Notes: generated by a model from the letters alone, not told the origin. DNA of 33,750 nt from CAYNYM01 sp049366815 (GCA_049366815.1 JBMNCO010000143.1:1-33750); one strand, 5' to 3'; counted from the stretch's first letter, positions 24,821 to 32,302 are shown. Numbers and translations: made by a program.

Positions 24821-25006
24821 CTATGCCGCCCTCAGGGTTGCGGACTGTGATTCCGCCGGGGGAGAGACAGACCCTTCCTGCTCCACGATCTTGTGATGGG
24901 CCATGTATTCTCGACACGCATCCTTATGGGGGCATTTCTTTTCACAGATACGGATGTCCATCCGTGGGTTGTTCTTTTTTCTCTGGCATACGATATAATG
25001 AGCCAT
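24821..25006 (-). CDS. Small Cys-rich protein, function unknown
   Basis: A 61-residue protein that I do not recognise with certainty. The conserved-looking core is in the first 42 residues: MAHYIVCQ, then basic residues, then ICEKKCPHKDACREYMAHHK. The four cysteines (C7, C21, C25, C31) and several histidines suggest a small metal-binding fold; the C-terminal 20 residues look disordered. There is no signal peptide or membrane segment. Support for a real gene: GGAG seven bases before the ATG, a consensus promoter 58 bases upstream of the start, and it is the only sensible reason for such a promoter. I have an impression of similar small proteins in Desulfobacterota. Zinc-ribbon-like or redox roles are possibilities only. 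Confidence 0.65.
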   Translation of the reverse strand: MAHYIVCQRKKNNPRMDIRICEKKCPHKDACREYMAHHKIVEQEGSVSPPAESQSATLRAA

Positions 25007-25054
25007 GTATAGACTCCAGATGATTGATAACTTCAGGTGCTTATTGTATTTAAA

Positions 25055-25081
25055 TTAAATGATATTATAATTTAATGATAT
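25055..25081. repeat. 11-bp direct repeats over the promoter
   Basis: TTAAATGATAT (25055-25065) and TTTAATGATAT (25071-25081) differ at one base and are 16 bases apart, covering the -10 and spacer of the promoter at 25064-25092. The region is much richer in A+T than the rest of the window. A regulator site is plausible. Confidence 0.4.
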
Positions 25082-25092
25082 GAATATGTCAA
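25064..25092 (-). promoter_or_regulatory. Perfect consensus sigma-70 promoter
   Basis: On the minus strand TTGACA (25092-25087), 17 bases, TATAAT (25069-25064): both hexamers and the spacing match the E. coli consensus exactly. The expected start is near 25057, giving a leader of about 50 bases before the small Cys-rich gene. Confidence 0.75.
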
Positions 25093-25238
25093 TAAGTATA
25101 ATTCAAAATTTTCCAAAACGATTTATTATAATATGAAACAGTGTCTCGCGTATCAAAAAAAAGAGACCTCCTTTCGGATGAATTTGAGTGGTCGGAGGGG
25201 CCGCAACAGGGGATCGATGTAAGGGACTGGGGCTGTTT

Positions 25239-26009
25239 ATGATCCGTGTTTTTTATCTCAATGTATTCATAGGCCTGTATACCATCATCATGTGTGTGTG
25301 GGCGCTCATTGTCGGTCTGTTCGACAAAGGCGACGGGAAACTTGTGCACTTCAAGGTTGCCGTCCCCTGGGCAAGGGGTATCCTCCGGGTATGTGGTGTC
25401 AAGCTCGATGTCAGCGGACTGGCCGGCGTGGACGCCGGACTTCCGCGCATATATATGGCTAACCATCAGAGCGCGTTTGATATTTTCGCCCTCCTGGCCT
25501 GCCTGCCGGTGGATTTCAAGTTTATTCTCAAGAAGGAGTTGATGAAGATCCCCCTCTTTGGGCCGGCCATGAAAAGGGCGGGGTACATTGCCATTGATCG
25601 GGGAGACCCGAGAAAGGCCGTGGCCAGTATCAACAGCGCCGCCGAAAGAATCCAGGCGGGTGCATCGGTACTCATTTTTCCGGAAGGGACCAGGAGTGCA
25701 GACGGTCGCATACAGGCGTTCAAGAAGGGGGGGTTCCATTTGGCCGTCAAGTCCCGGTGCGATATCGTGCCGATCGCCATCATCAACAGCCGAAACATCG
25801 TGAAAAAGGGGAGCATGAAAATCAACTCGGGCAGGATCACCATGTCTATCGGCAAGCCCCTTGGGGTCAGGGATTATGGCAAGAGAAATCTGGAACAACT
25901 GATGGCCCGGGTTCGGAGCAGCATGATCAGCGAGATGCCGGGGAGCGAATCAAAAGAACCGGTCCCTGTCCCTCGGAATCCTCAGTCCGAATCATTCCTG
26001 TCGGATTAG
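25239..26009 (+). CDS. plsC: 1-acyl-sn-glycerol-3-phosphate acyltransferase PlsC
   Basis: Adds the second acyl chain to lysophosphatidic acid, giving phosphatidic acid. The 256-residue protein has an N-terminal membrane helix (about 5-28) and the acyltransferase motifs NHQSAFD (75-81) and FPEGTRS (147-153), with KFILKKELMKIPLFG between. The open frame begins at a GTG at 25188; the ATG at 25239 gives the family N-terminus but lacks a strong ribosome site. It lies head-to-head with the small Cys-rich gene. Confidence 0.92.
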   Translation: MIRVFYLNVFIGLYTIIMCVWALIVGLFDKGDGKLVHFKVAVPWARGILRVCGVKLDVSGLAGVDAGLPRIYMANHQSAFDIFALLACLPVDFKFILKKELMKIPLFGPAMKRAGYIAIDRGDPRKAVASINSAAERIQAGASVLIFPEGTRSADGRIQAFKKGGFHLAVKSRCDIVPIAIINSRNIVKKGSMKINSGRITMSIGKPLGVRDYGKRNLEQLMARVRSSMISEMPGSESKEPVPVPRNPQSESFLSD

Positions 26010-26058
26010 GATTTTCCCTTGCTTTGCGGGGCGGAGTATAGGGTGATGCCAAAGGCCC

Positions 26059-27027
26059 ATGTATAAGAAATTTTATAAATTGAGGAAAGATCCCTTTGCC
26101 CTGGGGGCTACGGTGCACTATCTCTATCTGAGCAAGCCCCACAAAGAGGCGCTTCGTTTTCTGACCTCCTGCGTGTCCGGAACAAAGGGCCATATCCTGC
26201 TCCTGGGCGATGCCGGGAGCGGAAAAACGAGCGTCTTACAGGCCTTTCTCACCAATCTCGACAAGCGACTGCATTTTGCCCACCTTCGGCATCCCAACCT
26301 GTCGGAGACGGAACTGCTGAGTCAACTCATCCATGCGGCCTTTGAAAAGACCGTGGATTTTCATGTGGAAGTGGAGCCCTGGCAGGCCTTTAAGAAATTA
26401 TTGCGGCTCACGCTTGAACCGGAAAAATTTTACATCTTTGTCATCGATGAGGCCCAGTCCCTGTCGGTCGAGACACTGAACAGGCTGTCGAATCTGACAG
26501 ACCTGGACATGGGATTCCCCGGTCAGGTGAAACTCCTGCTGGTGGGGCGGCCTGAACTGGATGCGAAACTCAAGTCCGAAGGCTGTGAAGGACTCCAATC
26601 GCGCATAGGTTACCGCCATGTCATTCCCGCCCTCGATCTGGAGGATAGCCTGGGCTATATCCATACACGCCTGGAAAAGGCCGGCGGAACAAGCGCGATA
26701 TTTTCCGCAGGGGCCGTCGGCGCTGTTTACGGATTTTCCAACGGGGTTCCGAGGGACATCAATAAGCTTGCAGGGAATTCCCTGCTGGCCGGCGCTGTGA
26801 AGGGGGAGAAGACGATCAGCGCCGAAACGGTCTCAAAGTGCTATGAAGATTTCCGATTGGGCAAGCCCTTTATCGAATTTAAACCTGAGGGCCATGTCGC
26901 GAAGGAGGGCGCGAAGGCGGAGAGGGACTTTCGTGGGATCTTCAGAAAGGCGCTCTGGGCGGTTGTCCTCACAGTGGTCGTGCTCCTGGCGCTGGCTTTC
27001 GGCGTGCGTCTCCTGCACCGGCCCTGA
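26059..27027 (+). CDS. ExeA/GspA-like AAA ATPase
   Basis: A 322-residue ATPase of the ExeA/GspA type. It opens with FYKLRKDPFALG and YLYLSKPHKEALRFL, the usual prelude of this family, then Walker A GDAGSGKT (50-57) and Walker B FVIDEAQ (127-133), and ends with one membrane helix (about 298-316) just before the C-terminus. GspA helps type II secretion insert its pore through peptidoglycan in Aeromonas; there the protein also has a periplasmic domain and a GspB partner, both missing here. Similar ATPases serve polysaccharide export and transposition (TniB-like). The role is therefore open. Confidence 0.8.
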   Translation: MYKKFYKLRKDPFALGATVHYLYLSKPHKEALRFLTSCVSGTKGHILLLGDAGSGKTSVLQAFLTNLDKRLHFAHLRHPNLSETELLSQLIHAAFEKTVDFHVEVEPWQAFKKLLRLTLEPEKFYIFVIDEAQSLSVETLNRLSNLTDLDMGFPGQVKLLLVGRPELDAKLKSEGCEGLQSRIGYRHVIPALDLEDSLGYIHTRLEKAGGTSAIFSAGAVGAVYGFSNGVPRDINKLAGNSLLAGAVKGEKTISAETVSKCYEDFRLGKPFIEFKPEGHVAKEGAKAERDFRGIFRKALWAVVLTVVVLLALAFGVRLLHRP

Positions 27028-27175
27028 CACGAGCGGGTCTTCCTGATCAAACCCGCGCCACCCCGGCAACCACCGGGGCCGGCCGACGCGGGCCGGGTGA
27101 TGGAAGGGGCAGGGGCTCTGAGACCCGCGGCGATCACTGAAAAGAGAAAAAAGGAAGAGGATCCCCCTGCGCGGA

Positions 27176-28648
27176 TTACCGGAGGGGGGAATACTTCCGG
27201 ATATAATCGGAAACCCGCAATTTTCTGGCCGTATTCTCGGAACTCATGTAACGAACCTTGCCGAAGAAAGGGCGTTCGGGCCCCCAGGCCCTGTCATAAC
27301 GGCCTAGAATCCAGAAGATGCCGCTGTAGGAGTTGGGGTCCCGCCCGTCCAGGGCGTACTTGTTGTTGAGTTCAATGAGCACATCCAGTGCGGCCCGGGG
27401 GGTGGGGGTCCACTCGAGAATCTTCTTGCCCCAGAGCATGCGCAGATAGTTGTGGATCCGCCCTTCCCGCAGGAGCTGGGTCTGGGCGGCGTTCCACAGG
27501 GGATCATGGGTCCGGGCCCGCTCCAGCTCCACCAGGGAGTAAAGATAACGACGACGGTCCTTTTCGTGCCTTTTCAGGGTGGTCAGGGCCCAGTCCGGCA
27601 GGGACTCAAAACGGTCATAGTCCTCACTGAGACGGCACATGTTAAACCCGATCTCTCTCCAGGTCACGAGCTGATCCAAAAAGGCCTCCGCCGCCACGCC
27701 CATCCCCCACCAACCGCTCCTACCTCCCGTAGCCTTTGAGGAGACCCGGTCAGGGGTCCACTGCGCTGTCTTTGCGATGCGATCCAAGACCAGATGGGCG
27801 CCCACGTGCCCGAAATGAAGATAGGGAGAGAGCCCGCTGGGCCCTTCAAGGTCCGGGTGGTTGCGGTTTTCCGGGTAGTCGTCGAGGCGCTCCCGCAAAA
27901 AGCGATCGAGTAACTTTTGGGCCTGTGCACTCCCTCCGTGAATGGGTGCGGGGGCAACAGTGTGATCGATGGGAAAGGCGGAAAGGACCTCGGACCTTGC
28001 CGCGGTCATCCGGTCAGATGCCATGGGCCACTGCCCTGTGATGTTGGAGGGAAGGGCCTTTAATACCTTGAGTTTTGCGCCCCTCAGGGGGTCGGGTCGG
28101 GGCGTCTCCTGGAGATGGCGGGGGAGTTCTTTTTGCAGAAAACGTCTGAAGATATAAGCCGTTGGGAAGATGCGGTTCGTGGCGGCCATGGGAAGCAGAC
28201 CGTTCGAATCGATCGTTTCCAAAGCTACGCCGATCTTCAGGGCCGCCGAGGCCACCATCCGGGGGAGGAAAAAGGCGGGGAAATCGTCCGTTACGACGAT
28301 GCAGGCCTTCCGGGAAAGTGCCTGAAGCAGTCCCCTGCCTTCATTCGGAGAGGGTTCCAGGTAGGGATAGTAGAGGACGGGATATTTTTCAGCCCGGGCC
28401 TTGTTGCAGGCCATGCCCTCCATGATGAAGCGGTGGAACCGGTCGCTTGCCCAGGGATAGCCGACGCGAAGGGCCTCGAGAATGACCAGGGGCCTGTCAA
28501 AGGTGACGGCCCAATCGACCGCCCTTTCCAGGCTGTAATTCCAGGTCAGTCTCCTGTTCGCAATCATCCAGTAAACGACGTAATCTCCCTGGGGATCAGG
28601 AGGGATTTCGTTGGCCTTGTGGATTCGAATTTCGGGTACGGTCTTCAT
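27176..28648 (-). CDS. phr: Class II cyclobutane pyrimidine dimer photolyase
   Basis: Repairs UV-induced pyrimidine dimers using FADH- and blue light. The 490-residue protein has the photolyase N-terminal domain (VVYWMIANRRLTWNYSLERA) and class II FAD-binding signatures near the C-terminus: RIHNYLRMLWGKKILEWT from residue 397 and LNNKYALDGRDPNSY from about 427, followed by ILGRYDRAWGPERPFFGKV. Class II enzymes occur in scattered bacteria, archaea, plants and animals. It follows a split-barrel protein gene with an eight-base gap, so the two are probably one transcript. A photolyase in an anaerobe-like gene set suggests exposure to light. Confidence 0.95.
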   Translation of the reverse strand: MKTVPEIRIHKANEIPPDPQGDYVVYWMIANRRLTWNYSLERAVDWAVTFDRPLVILEALRVGYPWASDRFHRFIMEGMACNKARAEKYPVLYYPYLEPSPNEGRGLLQALSRKACIVVTDDFPAFFLPRMVASAALKIGVALETIDSNGLLPMAATNRIFPTAYIFRRFLQKELPRHLQETPRPDPLRGAKLKVLKALPSNITGQWPMASDRMTAARSEVLSAFPIDHTVAPAPIHGGSAQAQKLLDRFLRERLDDYPENRNHPDLEGPSGLSPYLHFGHVGAHLVLDRIAKTAQWTPDRVSSKATGGRSGWWGMGVAAEAFLDQLVTWREIGFNMCRLSEDYDRFESLPDWALTTLKRHEKDRRRYLYSLVELERARTHDPLWNAAQTQLLREGRIHNYLRMLWGKKILEWTPTPRAALDVLIELNNKYALDGRDPNSYSGIFWILGRYDRAWGPERPFFGKVRYMSSENTARKLRVSDYIRKYSPLR

Positions 28649-28656
28649 GGAAGGTG

Positions 28657-29091
28657 CTATATTTTTTCAAAATGGGCATCGGTGATTCCGTCCAGGAGCA
28701 GAAACGAAGCGATCCTGATGCGGATGATCTCCGCCTCGGGGTGATCCATGAAATCCCGGAGATGGGGGTGCCTTTCAAGAACGCTTTTGAATGCAAATTC
28801 CCCTTGATCCGCATCCTCTATCCTTTCGTGTTTTCCGTCGACGGTCACGGCCTTTACCTCAGGCCTTTTCCCTCCGGAATGTTCTTCCCGCGTGTCGATG
28901 AGGAGACTGACGCAGGGATTCCTGGTCAGGTTCCTGTACTTGATTGTGTCTCTGTGTGTCACCATGTAGATTTCCCGGCAATCGTCATCGGTCGCGTAGG
29001 CCATCAGCGAACAATGGGGCGTTTCCCCTGATACCGTTGCCAGGACGCACAGGTTGTTTTGCCTTACAAGGGCCTTCATTTTTTCCAGCAT
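28657..29091 (-). CDS. Pyridoxamine 5'-phosphate oxidase-like flavin-binding split-barrel protein
   Basis: A protein of about 144 residues with the FMN-binding split-barrel fold: NLCVLATVSGETPHCSLMAY, then EIYMVTHRDTIKYRNLTRNP and VSLLID strands, as in the PNPOx-like family. These bind flavin, F420 or haem and mostly reduce small molecules; the sequence alone does not tell which. The ATG at 29091 has GGAGG five bases ahead and is preferred over the ATG at 29106. It lies just upstream of the photolyase gene on the same strand. Confidence 0.82.
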   Translation of the reverse strand: MLEKMKALVRQNNLCVLATVSGETPHCSLMAYATDDDCREIYMVTHRDTIKYRNLTRNPCVSLLIDTREEHSGGKRPEVKAVTVDGKHERIEDADQGEFAFKSVLERHPHLRDFMDHPEAEIIRIRIASFLLLDGITDAHFEKI

Positions 29092-29294
29092 ATCTTCCTC
29101 CCCCATTTCTGCCGTGCGGTGGGTTGTGCAGTGCTTCCCGTCTGATCAAAATAAAATGACCGTTTGGAGTACGGGTCCAATGAATCCATAGGATAAATGT
29201 ATCATATCAGCCTGGTTTTGTCGAAGGTGTCGTGGGCACGGGATTCAGACCCCCCCGGCTTGACCACGAAGATGACCTGCGGCGGAATAAATTT

Positions 29295-29323
29295 GCAGCC
29301 GGACGAGGGCCCTGGTATATTTT
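29295..29323 (+). promoter_or_regulatory. Probable promoter of the DUF523-DUF1722 gene
   Basis: TTGCAG (29295-29300), 17 bases, TATATT (29318-29323), the -10 matching five of six. The start codon lies at 29362 behind GGAGGG. Confidence 0.55.
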
Positions 29324-29361
29324 ACTGAACAAGCGAAGAGTGGATTCAGGAAGGAGGGCGT

Positions 29362-30312
29362 ATGACTGACAGAATCAAAATCGGCATCAGTTCCTGCCTG
29401 CTGGGGGAACCGGTCCGTTATGACGGAGGGCACAAGCACGACCGATTTCTCACGGATACCCTTGGGCGGTATGTCGCCTATGTGCCCGTATGTCCCGAGG
29501 TCGAGCTCGGCCTCGGCATCCCCAGAGAATCCATGCGCCTGGTGGGGGATCCTGATGCCCCCAGGTTGGTGACGTACCGGACCCGGCGGGACCTGACAGA
29601 GGAGATGACCAAATGGGCACAGAAGCGGGTCAGCGTCCTCGCGGGGGAAAATCTCTGTGGCTTTATCTTCAAGAGTGATTCCCCAAGCAGTGGCATGGAG
29701 CGGGTCAGGGTCTACAACGAAAAGGGGATGCCTTTCAAAAAGGGTGTCGGGATTTTCGCGAGGAACTTTATGGATCATTTCCCCCTGGTTCCCGTGGAAG
29801 AGGAAGGCCGTCTCCACGACCCGGTATTGAGGGAGAATTTCATAGAGAGGATCTTCACCCTCAAACGCTGGCGGGAGGCCTTGGAGGGGCCGGGCGATTT
29901 GGGGACGCTGGTCGATTTCCACACCCGAAACAAACTCTTGATCTTCTCTCACAGTGAAAAGCACTGCAGGGAGATGGGAAGACTGGTGGCGACGGCCAAA
30001 GGGGTGACTCGCGGGGATCTCTTCATGAAATATGAAACCCTCCTCATGCAGGCACTCCGACTCAAGACCACCCCGAAAAAGCATGCCAACGTCCTCATGC
30101 ACATGATGGGGTATTTTAAGAAGATGCTCTCCGGGGACGAGAAACAGGAACTTCTGGAGACCATTGACCAATACAGGAGGGGCTATCTCCCCCTGATCGT
30201 CCCCGTCACCCTCCTGAACCACTACGTGCGTAAATACCGGGAGGCCTATCTGGGCGATCAGACCTACCTTCAGCCCCATCCCATGGAACTCCAGCTCCGA
30301 AACCATGTGTGA
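29362..30312 (+). CDS. DUF523-DUF1722 protein, RudS-like tRNA 4-thiouridine desulfidase
   Basis: A 316-residue two-domain protein. The N-terminal DUF523 domain (about 5-150) has ISSCLLGEPVRYDGGHK, VPVCPEVELGLG and LCGFIFKSDSPSSG; C12, C44 and C99 could hold the iron-sulfur cluster known from the TudS/RudS desulfidases. The C-terminal DUF1722 domain (about 165-310) contains LVDFHTRNKLL, HMMGYFKK and the final HPMELQLRNHV. RudS proteins of this architecture are reported to remove sulfur from 4-thiouridine in tRNA; assigning that activity here is by family. The neighbourhood of a photolyase parallels the E. coli ybgA-phrB pair. Serine stands in SPSSG, where DUF523-only relatives, from memory, have cysteine. 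Confidence 0.85.
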   Translation: MTDRIKIGISSCLLGEPVRYDGGHKHDRFLTDTLGRYVAYVPVCPEVELGLGIPRESMRLVGDPDAPRLVTYRTRRDLTEEMTKWAQKRVSVLAGENLCGFIFKSDSPSSGMERVRVYNEKGMPFKKGVGIFARNFMDHFPLVPVEEEGRLHDPVLRENFIERIFTLKRWREALEGPGDLGTLVDFHTRNKLLIFSHSEKHCREMGRLVATAKGVTRGDLFMKYETLLMQALRLKTTPKKHANVLMHMMGYFKKMLSGDEKQELLETIDQYRRGYLPLIVPVTLLNHYVRKYREAYLGDQTYLQPHPMELQLRNHV

Positions 30313-30320
30313 GGGACCCG

Positions 30321-31391
30321 TTAGAGGCACTTCTCTTCCTCAACGATACTTTCCCTGAGCGCCTTGGGAGTGGGAACCGGAACCGGCAGGCAGATGTCCT
30401 TTTCCGGATGGTACATGAGCCTGTAGGAGCCCGCATTTCCCTGTGAGGCCAGGAATTCCCAACCGCGCACGTAATAGGGGCAGGCATCATTGAAGCAGAT
30501 GTACATAAACTCATTGTCCCAGGTGCAGGCGAAAGGATTTTCCGGAACAGCCCATTTGAGCATCTTCTCGCCACAATGGGGGCAGCGCAGTGTAGATTTG
30601 ATCCTCTTCTTCCTTTTCGCCAACTCGACCGGGTCCGCGCACGCCGCGGAGACCGTGTGTACGGCAGGCCTTTTCCGCCTTGACGGATACCCTCCTGCCT
30701 TTTCCGCGTAAAGGGCATAGACGGGATCGCTCGGGAGGTTCATGGAGGCGTACTTGTCATCCTCGGGTCGGGGCCTGCCCCTGGATACAAAATGTGAGGG
30801 ATGTTCGAAACAGGCCGCCAGGCTGAAAAATTCTTCCACCAGGAGCACCCGCTCCTCTTCGCTGGACTCGCGCCAGACCTTAACGGCCTTCTCGGGGAAC
30901 ATACGGTTTGAGAAGATCACCAGGAAGAGCCCACCGGGCTTGAGAATGCGGCCGACATCCCGAAAGACCTGGATCGGTTTTGTCATGTAGTCCACGGAAA
31001 CGGTGTTGATGACGATATCAAAGATGCCGTCCGTAAAGGGAAGAAGGGGCTCCTTGTTGATGTCGTGAAGGACATATTCCGTGAGGGCCTTGTTCGCCTT
31101 GAGCTCGTTTTCGTTCAATCCCAGTCCAACCGTCCTGGAGGGATGAAGAACTGTGGGGATGTGGGAGTCCCATCCGGCCATGAGATCCAGTATGACCGGA
31201 TCCTCCTCTATGACAAGGGTTCCGATGATCTTTTCAACCGTGGACGAGGCCAGTCGGTCGAGGTGGCTCACAAAACGGTCACGGGTGTAGAAGGCACCGT
31301 CGTCCGACGCATCGAGGCGCGAAAAGGCATCCTCGTTGAATATCGGGCTAAGCCGGGATATGAGGTTTCCAGGGGCAGGGGTTTTTTCCAT
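30321..31391 (-). CDS. SAM-dependent methyltransferase fused to a C-terminal zinc-ribbon domain
   Basis: A 356-residue fusion. Residues about 30-225 form a class I methyltransferase with the SAM motif VILDLMAGWDSHIP (66-79), the HDINKEPLLPF acidic turn and FDIVINTVSVDYMTKP; the DLMxxWxSH pattern marks a distinct subfamily. After a basic linker, residues 268-340 form a separate Cys domain with CPHC (C270, C273), CTW (C289), C299 and C304 in YICFNDACPYYVRGWEF, which resembles small stand-alone proteins of this phylum. The substrate is unknown. The frame is open to a TTG at 31454, but that would run through the terminator at 31407-31443; I use the ATG at 31391, behind GGAG. It converges with the DUF523-DUF1722 gene. 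Confidence 0.82.
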   Translation of the reverse strand: MEKTPAPGNLISRLSPIFNEDAFSRLDASDDGAFYTRDRFVSHLDRLASSTVEKIIGTLVIEEDPVILDLMAGWDSHIPTVLHPSRTVGLGLNENELKANKALTEYVLHDINKEPLLPFTDGIFDIVINTVSVDYMTKPIQVFRDVGRILKPGGLFLVIFSNRMFPEKAVKVWRESSEEERVLLVEEFFSLAACFEHPSHFVSRGRPRPEDDKYASMNLPSDPVYALYAEKAGGYPSRRKRPAVHTVSAACADPVELAKRKKRIKSTLRCPHCGEKMLKWAVPENPFACTWDNEFMYICFNDACPYYVRGWEFLASQGNAGSYRLMYHPEKDICLPVPVPTPKALRESIVEEEKCL

Positions 31392-31406
31392 TGTAAAGAT
31401 CTCCAT

Positions 31407-31443
31407 AAAAAAAAGCCGGGCAAGTGCTGAACTTAACCCGGCT
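31407..31443 (-). terminator. Strong intrinsic terminator in the methyltransferase leader
   Basis: On the minus strand AGCCGGG (31443-31437) pairs with CCCGGCT (31420-31414), with an inner AAGT/ACTT stem, followed by seven T (31413-31407). It lies only 16 bases before the methyltransferase ATG and downstream of the promoter at 31482-31509. Confidence 0.8.
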
Positions 31444-31481
31444 CGTGTCCCCAATATCTGGGCAGGTCATTTCTAAGAAAT

Positions 31482-31509
31482 ATGTTATGCATGGAATCGT
31501 GCTTGTCAA
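31482..31509 (-). promoter_or_regulatory. Promoter upstream of the leader terminator
   Basis: On the minus strand TTGACA (31509-31504), 16 bases, TAACAT (31487-31482). The expected start is near 31475; an ATTTC-TTA-GAAAT dyad lies across it. Transcripts would reach the terminator after about 70 bases. Confidence 0.55.
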
Positions 31510-31690
31510 CCCGGAGGCGATCAGGGTCATGAAGAAAACCCCTGTTGCGAAGATGATCTCCCGGCGAGGACGAAAAAAACAGTCCTCAAAAATGATCCCG
31601 TCTTGCCTCATTTTGATCTAAAATGGCTGTAAGGTGCCCAAGGCAATTTCAGAACGAAACCGGAAATCTTTGAATAAAAAAATCTGGCAT

Positions 31691-31768
31691 GAATTTAGCC
31701 CTTTCCAATAACTGTGTGGAAATCATGATTTCCTTTCGAATTTTTCAAAGGGCTAAAGTGTTACAAAA
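31691..31768. repeat. Copy B of the approximately 80-bp dyad element
   Basis: The outer arms TTTAGCCCTTT (31694-31704) and AAAGGGCTAAA (31747-31757) are perfect reverse complements. At their common centre is a perfect 16-bp palindrome, GGAAATCATGATTTCC (31718-31733). The element ends AAGTGTTACAAAA (31756-31768), identical to the end of copy A at 20352-20431. It sits 58 bases before the next start codon. Confidence 0.6.
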
Positions 31769-31826
31769 TCTGAAAGGCCCTGACTGCGCGGTTTACGCGA
31801 TGAGGGCAGAGGGAATCAGGAGGTGA

Positions 31827-32222
31827 ATGATGGACTTGAAGGCATATTTTGAAAACACCAGGGGAAGGGGTGTCCTGGCCACGGCTGACGCTCAAGGGGT
31901 TGTGGATATGGCGGTTTACGGGAGACCCCATGTCATGGATGAAAAGACCGTTGCCTTTATCATGGGGGATCGTTTGTCCCACAAGAATCTGCAGTCCAAC
32001 GGGCACGCGGCCTATCTCTTTTTTGAGGATGGGCCGGGGTACAGGGGGAGCCGTCTGTTTCTGACCAAATTGCGGGAAGAACAGGACAGTGAGCTCCTGT
32101 ACGCCCTGCGCAGCAGGAAGTCTCCCTCAGAGAAAAGGGAGGGTAAAATCCGTTTTCTGGTATTTTTTCAGGTGGATAAGGTCTTGCCTCTCATCGGCGC
32201 CGGAGAAGAGCCTCAGGAGTAA
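31827..32222 (+). CDS. Pyridoxamine 5'-phosphate oxidase-family protein
   Basis: A 131-residue flavin-binding split-barrel protein, with GRGVLATADAQGVVDMAVYG and RLSHKNLQSNGHAAYLF, the PNPOx-like pattern. It is a different subfamily from the split-barrel gene at 28657-29091. The function is unknown; relatives bind FMN. AGGAGG precedes two possible ATG codons (31827 and 31830). Downstream it converges on motA. Confidence 0.85.
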   Translation: MMDLKAYFENTRGRGVLATADAQGVVDMAVYGRPHVMDEKTVAFIMGDRLSHKNLQSNGHAAYLFFEDGPGYRGSRLFLTKLREEQDSELLYALRSRKSPSEKREGKIRFLVFFQVDKVLPLIGAGEEPQE

Positions 32223-32302
32223 GGGTGAGATGTCGGATCGTTTTCCCCTCACCCGCTCCGCCGGGGGACGCGGGGATAGGAAGGCGTTATATTGAAACGT
32301 CC

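Larger units (their letters stand above)
31392..31826. other. Intergenic region with terminator, promoter and dyad element
   Basis: No gene is supported; the frames here are short and unlike proteins. It holds, from left to right, the leader terminator (31407-31443), a minus-strand promoter (31482-31509) and copy B of the dyad element (31691-31768). The ribosome site AGGAGG for the next gene is at 31819-31824. Confidence 0.6.

Noticed and set aside
29245..30330. 361-codon minus-strand frame opposite the DUF523-DUF1722 gene
   Set aside because: Antisense shadow; the + strand frame has the promoter, ribosome site and family motifs.
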